Source: Propionibacteriaceae bacterium
GTDB lineage: Bacteria; Actinomycetota; Actinomycetes; Propionibacteriales; Propionibacteriaceae
Assembly (NCBI GenBank): GCA_003451975.1
Contig: DMIX01000037.1
Location: 1 to 8,121 of the forward strand
DNA length: 8,121 bases
Reading direction: 5' to 3'
In this document: piece after piece, positions 1-5,540 of the stretch
Layout of the letters: each line of letters begins with the position of its first letter
Position numbering within the stretch: position 1 is the first letter of the stretch
Made by a program: the position numbers and the translations under genes
The notes under the pieces: generated by a model
The model's database searches: none
What the model saw: only the letters and a program-made list of their open reading frames with translations
What the model was told of the DNA's origin: nothing

Positions 1-1024
1 CGACCGCGGTTACATCTCTCCCTATTTCGTGACCAATGCTGAGAAGATGGTCACGGAACTGGAAGATTGCTATATCCTCATCCATGATAAGAAGATCAGC
101 GGAATGAAAGACCTGCTGCCGGTTCTCGAACAGATCGCCAAGATCGGCCGGCCGATGCTGATCATCGCCGAGGACATCGAGGGGGAAGCCCTCGCGACGC
201 TCGTCGTCAACAAGATCCGCGGCACTCTGCACGTTGCGGCCGTGAAGGCTCCGGGCTTCGGCGATCGCCGCAAGGCCATGCTGGAGGACATCGCGATCCT
301 CACCGGTGGCACTGTGGTCGCTCCCGAGGTCGGCCTGAAGCTGGACCAGATCGGTCTGGACTCGCTGGGCCGGGCGGCCCGGGTGGTCATCACCAAAGAC
401 AACACCACCATCGTCGAGGGTGTCGGTGCCAGTGAAGCTGTGGCCGGACGGGTCACCCAGCTTCGCGCCGAGATCGAGCGCACCGATTCGGACTGGGATC
501 GTGAGAAGCTGCAGGAGCGAGTCGCCAAGCTCGCCGGCGGCGTGTGCGTGATCCAGGTCGGTGCCGCGACCGAGGTCGAGGTCAAGGAGAAGAAGCACCG
601 CATCGAAGATGCCGTCTCCGCGACCCGCGCTGCGATCGAGGAAGGCATCGTCGCCGGTGGTGGTTCCGCCCTGGTGCACGCCTCCCGCAAGCTCGCCGAC
701 GGCCTCGGGTTGGTCGGCGACGAGAAGACCGGTGTGGCCATCGTGGCCAAGGCCGTCGGGGAGCCGCTGCGCTGGATCGCCGAGAACGGTGGCGAGGCCG
801 GTCTGGTGGTCGTGTCCAAGGTCGCTGAGCTGGAGCCCGGTCAGGGCTACAACGGTGCCACCGGCGAGTATGGCGACCTGATTGCTCAGGGTGTTATCGA
901 CCCGGTCAAGGTGACCCGTTCGGCGCTGGCCAACGCGGCCTCCATCGCGTCGCTGCTGCTCACCACCGAGACTGCGGTGGTCGAGAAGCCCGCTGAGGAC
1001 GACGAAGCCGGTCACACGCACTGA
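1..1024 (+). CDS. groEL: Chaperonin GroEL (60 kDa chaperonin), 5'-truncated by window edge
   Basis: This is a cytosolic ATP-driven folding chaperonin that acts as a double seven-membered ring with GroES. The reading frame is open from base 2, so the N-terminal part (equatorial domain with the P-loop Asp region, and the first intermediate segment) lies upstream. The visible 340 residues begin in the apical domain at DRGYISPYF, near residue 196 in E. coli numbering. They include [49 protein letters not shown] and KKHRIEDAV, whose Asp matches the catalytic Asp398 of E. coli, followed by EEGIVAGGG and [17 protein letters not shown]. The GTG at 29 is internal (Val of YFVTN), not a start. The tail is odd: it ends DDEAGHTH with no Gly-Gly-Met repeats, recalling the His-containing tails of actinobacterial GroEL1 paralogues. 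The apical stretch ([19 protein letters not shown]) reads more like Gram-negative GroEL than the usual actinobacterial GroEL2. The family call is certain; the paralogue class is inferred. Confidence 0.97.
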   Translation, partial: DRGYISPYFVTNAEKMVTELEDCYILIHDKKISGMKDLLPVLEQIAKIGRPMLIIAEDIEGEALATLVVNKIRGTLHVAAVKAPGFGDRRKAMLEDIAILTGGTVVAPEVGLKLDQIGLDSLGRAARVVITKDNTTIVEGVGASEAVAGRVTQLRAEIERTDSDWDREKLQERVAKLAGGVCVIQVGAATEVEVKEKKHRIEDAVSATRAAIEEGIVAGGGSALVHASRKLADGLGLVGDEKTGVAIVAKAVGEPLRWIAENGGEAGLVVVSKVAELEPGQGYNGATGEYGDLIAQGVIDPVKVTRSALANAASIASLLLTTETAVVEKPAEDDEAGHTH

Positions 1025-1041
1025 GTTGAGCTGTGAGCCCC

Positions 1042-1075
1042 TGCGGGCCTCGACCTTTCCTGGTCGGGGCCCGCA
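1042..1075 (+). terminator. Rho-independent-type hairpin after groEL
   Basis: A 14-bp stem (1042-1055 with 1062-1075, one G-U pair) closes a 6-base loop, TTTCCT. It starts 18 bases after the groEL stop. The 3' side is followed by TTCGGTTCT, a weak T-tract, as is common in high-GC actinobacteria. It would separate groEL from the exporter operon. Confidence 0.75.
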
Positions 1076-1132
1076 TTCGGTTCTGGGAATGAGTCGTCCT
1101 CAGGGATGATGGCGGTCGCCGTACCGGAGGAC

Positions 1133-1142
1133 GCGGGCCCGC
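1133..1142. promoter_or_regulatory. Perfect 10-bp palindrome overlapping the presumed -35 region of the exporter operon
   Basis: GCGGGCCCGC is self-complementary and covers the place where a -35 element would sit, about 12-22 bases upstream of the -10 box at 1155. No TTGACA-like -35 is visible. A separate 7-bp inverted repeat (CGTCCTC at 1095-1101, GAGGACG at 1127-1133) abuts it. Either could be a binding site for a regulator such as the nearby NarL-type response regulator. In GC-rich DNA such a palindrome may also be chance. Confidence 0.2.
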
Positions 1143-1154
1143 CGCAGCGCCGCC

Positions 1155-1160
1155 TACCCT
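1155..1160 (+). promoter_or_regulatory. -10 element TACCCT, leaderless promoter of the ABC exporter operon
   Basis: TACCCT fits the actinobacterial TANNNT -10 pattern. It ends exactly 6 bases before the ATG at 1167, so transcription would begin at or next to the start codon. There is no Shine-Dalgarno sequence upstream of this ATG, which fits a leaderless mRNA. No clear -35 is seen. Confidence 0.6.
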
Positions 1161-1166
1161 GACATC

Positions 1167-2126
1167 ATGAGCGACCTGCTGAGCGAAGAGTTCTCCTACT
1201 CCGGTCTGCCAACAGCCCCCGGCATCGAGGCAGTGAACCTGCGGCGATCCTTCGGCGACGTCCAGGCCGTGGCCGACATCAGTTTCACCGCACCGGCGGG
1301 CGCTGTGACGGCCCTGATCGGCCCGAACGGGTCAGGCAAGACCACCCTGCTGTTGATGCTATCGGGCCTGCTGGCCCCCGACGCCGGTCAGGCATCGGTT
1401 GCCGGTCTCGACGTGGTCACCGAGAACCTGAAGGTTCGTGAACGGGTCGGGTGGATGCCTGATGTCTTCGGTACCTGGGATGCGCTGACGTGCGTGGAGA
1501 TCCTGTCGACCTTCGCCCACGCCTATGGGGTGAGTTGGGCCGATACCGCGGGCCGAGTATCCGAAGTCTTGGAACTGGTCCACCTCAGCGACTTCGCGAC
1601 CCGCCCAGCGCGGGTACTCAGCCGGGGCCAGAAGCAGCGGCTCGGCCTGGCCAGGGCTCTGGTTCACGATCCGGCAGTGCTGCTGCTCGATGAGCCGGCC
1701 TCCGGCCTGGATCCGCGCTCGCGGCTCGAACTGCGCGGACTGCTTCGAAGCCTCGCTGCTGGCGGCAAGACCATTCTGGTGTCTTCGCACGTGCTGGCCG
1801 AACTCGAGGAGCTCTACGACGAAGCGGTGTTCCTCTCCCGAGGACGAACCGTCGACGTCACCGACCACCCCTCGGGGACGCCGCCGCTACGAGGCTGGCG
1901 TCTGGACGCCCTGGAGCCGACCGAGCTGCGGGCCTTTCTCTCCGGAGCCGGCATCCCGTGGGAATCCGGCTCCGGCAGTGAAGTCACCGTCCCGCTGGCC
2001 GGCGTGGAATCGGCAACTGAGCTCATCAGGGCTGCCGTGGCGGCCGGGGTATCTCTGCATACGGTGGCCCCGATGTCCGGCCGTCTGGAAGATACCTACC
2101 TGTCGTTGAACGAGGAGCGGGTATGA
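1167..2126 (+). CDS. ABC transporter ATP-binding protein (ABC-2 / CcmA-type exporter ATPase)
   Basis: This is the nucleotide-binding subunit (319 aa) that powers the membrane permease encoded next to it, at the cytoplasmic face. After a short N-terminal extension (about residues 1-20) the ABC domain shows Walker A GPNGSGKTT (52-60), signature LSRGQ (151-155), Walker B VLLLDEP (171-177), D-loop GLDP (180-183) and H-loop His208 in VSSH. The Q-loop position reads MPD (97-99), with Asp in place of the usual Gln. I recall this variant in some ABC-2 exporters, so it need not mean loss of function. Residues about 225-319 form a C-terminal domain of the kind seen in CcmA-like drug and peptide exporters. 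The ATG at 1167 is chosen because a -10 box sits 6 bases upstream and no ribosome site is present. The stop overlaps the permease start (ATGA). The substrate cannot be read from the sequence. Confidence 0.93.
   Translation: MSDLLSEEFSYSGLPTAPGIEAVNLRRSFGDVQAVADISFTAPAGAVTALIGPNGSGKTTLLLMLSGLLAPDAGQASVAGLDVVTENLKVRERVGWMPDVFGTWDALTCVEILSTFAHAYGVSWADTAGRVSEVLELVHLSDFATRPARVLSRGQKQRLGLARALVHDPAVLLLDEPASGLDPRSRLELRGLLRSLAAGGKTILVSSHVLAELEELYDEAVFLSRGRTVDVTDHPSGTPPLRGWRLDALEPTELRAFLSGAGIPWESGSGSEVTVPLAGVESATELIRAAVAAGVSLHTVAPMSGRLEDTYLSLNEERV
2112..2117 (+). promoter_or_regulatory. Ribosome binding site GAGGAG of the permease gene
   Basis: GAGGAG lies 5 bases upstream of the ATG at 2123, inside the last codons of the ATPase gene. 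It supports the ATG that overlaps the upstream stop by 4 bp, and so translational coupling of the two subunits. Confidence 0.7.
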
Positions 2127-3358
2127 ACACCTGGAAGCTCTCGTGGTCAGGGCTGCGCACCGTCACCGAGTTGGAGATCAAGCAGCGCATCCGCTCCAAG
2201 CGCTGGATCTGGGCGTTGGTGGGATGGGTCGTACTTCTCGGCACGATCACGATGCTGGTGATGCTCGCCGCCCGGTCGATGTACTCGGTTGGCTACGACG
2301 ACGGTGCGGTCGTGGCCGGCGCCGGGCCGACAGTGTTCGCGGCCATCACGTATCTGGTGCTCGGTATGGGGTTGGTGATCGCGCCAGCGTTCACCGCCAC
2401 CGCGATCAATGGTGATCGCAGTGCTGGAACTTTGGCGACGTTGCAGGCAACCCGGTTGAGTGCCGTCGAGATCGCCGCGGGCAAGCTGAGTGCAGCCTGG
2501 CTGACAGCCACCGTGTTTCTGGTGGCCGCGGTGCCATTCATCGCCTTGTCGATGGCTTGGGGCGACATCTCGCTGGCGCAGGTCGTGGTCGTCTTCCTAG
2601 TCGTGCTGACCGAGGTGGCTGTGGTGTGCGCGATCGGCCTGGGGTGGTCGGCTGTCATTTCCCGGCCAGCCGGTTCGGCGATGCTGACCTATCTCAGCGT
2701 CGTCTTCCTGACTGTCATCACATTGGTCGCGTTCGCGCTGTCCATTGTTTTGGTCATGGTCAGGCAGCCGGTTCAGGTATGGGGGTTGCCGCCGGACGTC
2801 GTGGCGGAATACGGCCGACAGGTCGATGACTACTTCGAGAAGAACCCCGACAAGGACAATCCGCCCCCTGCGCCGGTCGAGAAGTGCACCTGGTTCGAAG
2901 AGGAGCGGCAAGTCACCTACACCGACCAAATCTGGTGGCTGCTGTTGGCCAACCCGTTCATCATCGTCTCCGATGCCGCTCCACTGCCCGAGGGCGCTGC
3001 TCAGAACCTGGCAGACTATAACCAACGCGGCGTCGACCCGATGGCGAGCCTTCGCTATCAAGTACGGCGCTTGAGTGATCCACCCGAACTGCGCATCGAC
3101 GAATGCTCGCAGTACTACGACGGACAGCCCGGGTACCTGGTCACCTACGATGACCAGGGCAACGCTCAGGTGACCACCAAGAATGGTGTCCCGGTGCAGG
3201 TCAGCCCGGTCCAGCGCCCGGTGGTCAATGTTGAGACACCGGTTTGGCCCGGCGGCTTGGCCTTCCACCTGTTGCTTGGCGCGGTGTTCTTCTGGGTGGC
3301 GGTGCGTCGGCTGCGGGTTCCGTATCGCTCACTGCGTGCCGGGACCCGAGTGGCCTGA
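2123..3358 (+). CDS. ABC-2 type transporter permease with a large extracytoplasmic domain
   Basis: This is the membrane subunit (411 aa) of the exporter, presumably paired with the overlapping ATPase. Hydrophobic segments are seen at about 28-50, 70-95, 122-145, 152-178, 185-213 and 377-397. The cytoplasmic loop after the second segment carries NGDRSAGTLATLQATRLSA (96-114), which fits the ABC-2 pattern (acidic residue, G-T-L, A-T-R/P-L-S) expected at the coupling helix. The positive-inside rule (KQRIRSKR at 20-27, RRLRVPYRSLRAGTR at 395-409) puts both termini in the cytoplasm. About 160 residues (214-375) between the fifth and last segments then face outside. That domain has only two cysteines, Cys255 and Cys328, which could form a disulfide. 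It also has a moderately hydrophobic stretch, WWLLLANPFIIV (271-282), that might dip into the membrane. The 3' end converges on the response regulator gene, 14 bp away. The substrate is unknown; peptide, lipid or drug export are all possible. Confidence 0.88.
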   Translation: MNTWKLSWSGLRTVTELEIKQRIRSKRWIWALVGWVVLLGTITMLVMLAARSMYSVGYDDGAVVAGAGPTVFAAITYLVLGMGLVIAPAFTATAINGDRSAGTLATLQATRLSAVEIAAGKLSAAWLTATVFLVAAVPFIALSMAWGDISLAQVVVVFLVVLTEVAVVCAIGLGWSAVISRPAGSAMLTYLSVVFLTVITLVAFALSIVLVMVRQPVQVWGLPPDVVAEYGRQVDDYFEKNPDKDNPPPAPVEKCTWFEEERQVTYTDQIWWLLLANPFIIVSDAAPLPEGAAQNLADYNQRGVDPMASLRYQVRRLSDPPELRIDECSQYYDGQPGYLVTYDDQGNAQVTTKNGVPVQVSPVQRPVVNVETPVWPGGLAFHLLLGAVFFWVAVRRLRVPYRSLRAGTRVA

Positions 3359-3372
3359 AGCCTCGGTGTCGC

Positions 3373-4056
3373 TCACGGGGTGCTTCGCGAGCGGGCCAAA
3401 CCCGACTCGTAGGCGAAGACAACCGCCTGCACCCGATCACGCAGTCTCAGTTTGGCCAGTAGATGGCGAACGTGGGTCTTGACGGTCGTCTCCGAAAGAT
3501 AGAGCTGTGCTGAAATCTCGGCGTTCGACAGGCCTTGGGCGATGAGGCCGAGCACCTCGGTTTCGCGCTCGGTGAGGCAGCCGAGGCGTGGATCGGTCAC
3601 CACGGGCACGCCGCTGGCCACATGATCCAACAGCCTCCGAGTCGCTGATGGCGCGATGACAGCATCGCCGCTGTGGACGGTGCGGATGGCGGCCAGCAGG
3701 TCCTGCGGCGGGGGGTTCTCCAACAGGAATCCCGATGCCCCCGCGCTGATGGCGGTGAGCAGATACTCGTCTAGGTCGTAGGTGGTCAGCATGACGATCC
3801 GTGGCGGGGTGCGCTCGGTGGCGTCCGCTGCGGCCAGAATCTGGCGCGTCGCTTCGATGCCGTCCAGCTCGGGCATGCGCACATCCATGAGCACAACATC
3901 GCAGCCGACCGAGTTCACGAGTCGCACCGCAGCCGTGCCGTCGGTGGCTTGGCCCACGACGGCCATATCGGTCTGGGAGTCGATCACCATGGTCAAACCG
4001 GCGCTGACCAGCTGCTGATCGTCGACCAGTACCACTCGGATGGTCGGCAGGTTCAC
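3373..4056 (-). CDS. Two-component response regulator, NarL/LuxR family
   Basis: This is a DNA-binding response regulator (227 aa), the likely partner of the kinase encoded just upstream. The receiver domain (about 5-120) has the acidic pair Asp12-Asp13, the phospho-acceptor Asp58 in VVLMDVRMP, and Thr91 in VMLTTY. The LuxR-type helix-turn-helix (about 160-220) reads LTERETEVLGLIAQGLSNAEI, then TTVKTHVRHLLAKL. One key residue differs: the lysine normally found in GFLLKD is Glu113 (GFLLENPPP, codon GAG). This conserved lysine contacts the phosphoryl group and helps signal phosphorylation, so control may be altered. The start is GTG at 4056, not the GTG at 4077: AGGAGG lies 4 bases upstream and the start overlaps the kinase stop (GTGA). 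The convergent exporter operon is a natural target, but no binding site is proven. Confidence 0.93.
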   Translation of the reverse strand: MNLPTIRVVLVDDQQLVSAGLTMVIDSQTDMAVVGQATDGTAAVRLVNSVGCDVVLMDVRMPELDGIEATRQILAAADATERTPPRIVMLTTYDLDEYLLTAISAGASGFLLENPPPQDLLAAIRTVHSGDAVIAPSATRRLLDHVASGVPVVTDPRLGCLTERETEVLGLIAQGLSNAEISAQLYLSETTVKTHVRHLLAKLRLRDRVQAVVFAYESGLARSRSTP

Positions 4057-4853
4057 GATTCCTCCTCGATTCGCCACGGGATACGGGCCCGAACTTGGTA
4101 GCCGGAGTCGGTGGGGCCTGCCCGCAGGCTGCCGCCGAGAATCTCGGCGCGTTCCTGCATGCCGATCACTCCTAGGCCGCGACCGGGTAGTGGTTCGCCA
4201 GTGAGTGGATCGGTGGCAGTGGCCTGTTGTCCGCCGCCGCTGGTGACGGTCAGACCGACCTGATCGTCCTGCCAGGCCTGCGCGATCACCACGGTGGCAT
4301 CGCTGCCGGCGTGCTTGAGCACATTGGCCAAGGACTCCTGGGCGATGCGATGCAGGGCAGTGCGCGCCGCGGCAGGCAGCGGCTGCGGATCGCCGGTCTG
4401 GATCAGCGAGATCGTCAGGCCTGACTGGCGGTACTGATCGACCAACTCGGCCAGCCCGGCGTCCAGACTCGGCGAGAGGGCCGGAGCCTCCGGGGTGTCG
4501 TCCTTGAGAATGCCGAGGATGCGTCGGGTGTCGGTGAGGGCGCCGCGTCCGGTCTCGGCAATCGTGGTGAAGGCCCGCTGCGCGGCATCGGGGTCGGAGC
4601 TGACGAAGGAGCCGCCGTCGGCCTGGGCGATCATGATCGCCAGGGAGTGCGCGATCACATCATGCATCTCTCGCACGATGCGAAGCCGTTCGGATTTTGC
4701 CGCGAGCTCGGCAGAACTCTGGTGGGCCTCCAGCGCGGCGGCACGGGAGGCCAGGGCAGCGGTTTGGGAGCGTCGTGACCGAATCAGCGCGACACTCAGC
4801 GTCACGACTGCTACGGCCAACGCGGCCACGACTGCGACCAGGGCAAACTCCAC
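4053..4853 (-). CDS. Sensor histidine kinase, HisKA_3 (NarX/DesK-like) family
   Basis: This is a membrane-anchored kinase (266 aa with the start used here) that would phosphorylate the overlapping response regulator. One hydrophobic helix (about 3-24) at the extreme N-terminus is followed by an Arg-rich stop-transfer and an Ala/Glu-rich, probably coiled-coil linker (30-58). The HisKA_3 motif is REMHDVIAHSL (61-71), with His64 as phospho-acceptor. The ATPase domain shows the N-box QESLANVLKHA (172-182, Asn177) and the glycine motif GRGLGVIGMQER (224-235). The usual Asp-x-Gly between them is TSGGG (204-208), without the Asp. With no extracellular domain, it may sense the membrane itself or a partner such as the permease. 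The start is uncertain: GTG 4853 fits a leaderless promoter (TAGGTT ending 7 bases upstream). GTG 4859 and ATG 4928 (291 aa) are also in frame, but the extra residues are polar, unlike the family, and would nearly reach the divergent gene. Confidence 0.88.
   Translation of the reverse strand: MEFALVAVVAALAVAVVTLSVALIRSRRSQTAALASRAAALEAHQSSAELAAKSERLRIVREMHDVIAHSLAIMIAQADGGSFVSSDPDAAQRAFTTIAETGRGALTDTRRILGILKDDTPEAPALSPSLDAGLAELVDQYRQSGLTISLIQTGDPQPLPAAARTALHRIAQESLANVLKHAGSDATVVIAQAWQDDQVGLTVTSGGGQQATATDPLTGEPLPGRGLGVIGMQERAEILGGSLRAGPTDSGYQVRARIPWRIEEES
4061..4066 (-). promoter_or_regulatory. Ribosome binding site AGGAGG that fixes the response regulator start
   Basis: Read on the minus strand, AGGAGG is followed by AATC and GTG (4056-4054). 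It lies inside the last codons of the kinase gene. It decides for the GTG at 4056 over the in-frame GTG at 4077, which lies upstream of this site. Confidence 0.75.
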
Positions 4854-4860
4854 GGTCACC

Positions 4861-4866
4861 AACCTA
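4861..4866 (-). promoter_or_regulatory. -10 element TAGGTT, possible leaderless promoter of the kinase-regulator operon
   Basis: On the minus strand TAGGTT fits TANNNT and ends 7 bases before the GTG at 4853, the spacing of a leaderless transcript. No strong -35 is seen (AAGTCA at 4889-4884 matches three of six consensus bases at 17-base spacing). The arrangement mirrors the one upstream of the exporter ATPase. Confidence 0.4.
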
Positions 4867-4960
4867 CCCAGATGGCATAGTGCTGACTTTCGCCTGAGTC
4901 GGGATTGTCCAGCAGCGTGTGAGAGCATTGGCGCAAACCGTGTGCTGCGAGGTACCGGGT

Positions 4961-4966
4961 GAGGAG
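4961..4966 (+). promoter_or_regulatory. Ribosome binding site GAGGAG of the dispanin-like gene
   Basis: GAGGAG is followed by an 8-base spacer (TTGGGTTG) and ATG at 4975. The in-frame TTG at 4972 is 5 bases away and is also possible, but ATG is the better codon at a normal spacing. Confidence 0.65.
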
Positions 4967-4974
4967 TTGGGTTG

Positions 4975-5505
4975 ATGACTACCGGACACAGTGGAATGCC
5001 TGATGGCTACGGTGCCCCCTACGGCAACGAGCCGACCACTTCGGGCTTTGGTAGCCAGAATCCTGACTATGGGGCCCCGCAGTATCAGAATCCACAGTAC
5101 GAGAACCCCCAGTTCTCGGACACTCAATACTCGGACACTCCGTATCCGGACGCCCGCTACGCCGAGCCCCAATACATCAACCCGACGCCGCCGCAGTCCT
5201 ACTCGGTACCGCAGCAGCCATATCCGGCACCGCAGCAGTACTACGCCGCGCAGCCGCCGGTGCCCTATGGCGGGTACGGCGCGACGGCGGTGCCTTCGCT
5301 CGCGGCGACAATCTTGGTGACGATCTTCTTCGGACTGTTCGGGTTGATCCCGGCCGCTATTCACTCGCAACGCGCGAATCAGCTGGGTCAGGACGGCAGC
5401 AGGTATTGGAAAGCGTTCGGGATCACCTTCGGGATCGAGACCGCAGTCACGTTGCTGTTCTACGTGATGATCTTCGTGCTCGCCGCAGTCTCCAGCGTCA
5501 GCTAG
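4975..5505 (+). CDS. CD225/dispanin-like small membrane protein with Gln/Pro/Tyr-rich repeat N-terminus
   Basis: This is a 176-aa protein of unknown function. Residues 1-105 are low-complexity, rich in Pro, Gln, Tyr, Asn and Gly, with no charged clusters, and probably disordered. Within them residues 36-70 are seven 5-residue repeats of the pattern [Q/P/R]-[Y/F]-x-[N/D/E]-[P/T/A]. Residues 107-176 resemble the CD225 (interferon-induced transmembrane/dispanin) domain. A hydrophobic half-helix and helix (108-130, with GLFGLIPAAIHS) is followed by a polar loop, SQRANQLGQDGSRYWKAFG (131-149), and a second hydrophobic segment (150-172). Bacterial proteins of this shape are common in actinobacteria, next to unrelated genes. 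Related eukaryotic proteins act on membranes and fusion, but that role should not be carried over. The gene is divergent from the sensor kinase and convergent with guaB3. It could work at the membrane with the kinase or exporter; that is only a positional guess. Confidence 0.85.
   Translation: MTTGHSGMPDGYGAPYGNEPTTSGFGSQNPDYGAPQYQNPQYENPQFSDTQYSDTPYPDARYAEPQYINPTPPQSYSVPQQPYPAPQQYYAAQPPVPYGGYGATAVPSLAATILVTIFFGLFGLIPAAIHSQRANQLGQDGSRYWKAFGITFGIETAVTLLFYVMIFVLAAVSSVS
5080..5184 (+). repeat. Seven imperfect 15-bp tandem repeats inside the dispanin-like gene
   Basis: Seven in-frame units each encode five residues: QYQNP, QYENP, QFSDT, QYSDT, PYPDA, RYAEP, QYINP. Tyr or Phe is always second and Asn, Asp or Glu always fourth. 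The DNA has diverged more than the protein pattern, suggesting old duplication with the pattern kept. Being in frame, gain or loss of a unit would change length without a frameshift. Confidence 0.8.
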
Positions 5506-5524
5506 GCCGCGCCGACGGCGGGCC
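5505..5524. terminator. Weak hairpin between the convergent dispanin-like and guaB3 genes
   Basis: GGCC (5505-5508) can pair with GGCC (5521-5524), and GCC (5511-5513) with GGC (5517-5519), leaving a small internal loop. It starts at the last base of the plus-strand stop codon. Neither side has a T-tract. It is the only terminator-like structure in the 35-base gap, so it may serve both directions, weakly. Confidence 0.3.
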
Positions 5525-5540
5525 TGCGCTGCCGCTCACC

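Larger units (their letters stand above)
4854..4974. other. Divergent intergenic region between the kinase and the dispanin-like gene
   Basis: About 120 bases separate the two divergent starts used here. It holds the kinase -10 candidate (4861-4866) and the ribosome site of the plus-strand gene. For the plus strand no convincing -10/-35 pair is seen; CATAGT at 4876-4881 is the best -10-like hexamer and would give a leader of roughly 85 bases. No strong palindrome is visible. Confidence 0.5.

Noticed and set aside
29..31. GTG at 29 as a gene start
   Set aside because: Upstream codons from base 2 read DRGYISPYF, which is conserved GroEL apical domain sequence.
70..819. 249-residue open frame on the minus strand inside groEL
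   Set aside because: It is antisense to an unambiguous GroEL, has a Ser/Thr/Pro/Arg-rich composition typical of shadow frames in GC-rich DNA, and resembles no family.
2597..3268. 223-residue open frame on the minus strand inside the permease gene
   Set aside because: It is antisense to a gene with clear membrane helices and an ABC-2 motif; no ribosome site, domain or operon partner supports it.
3370..3393. Possible hairpin CGCTC/GAGCG at the end of the response regulator gene
   Set aside because: Only 5 bp of stem with a 14-base loop and no T-tract; too weak to call a terminator.
4057..4077. Seven-codon N-terminal extension of the response regulator (GTG at 4077)
   Set aside because: AGGAGG lies downstream of it, and the GTG at 4056 overlaps the kinase stop in the usual 4-bp manner and starts just before the receiver domain.
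4912..4948. Inverted repeat GCAGC/GCTGC in the divergent intergenic region
   Set aside because: Five bases with a 27-base spacer is expected by chance in GC-rich DNA.
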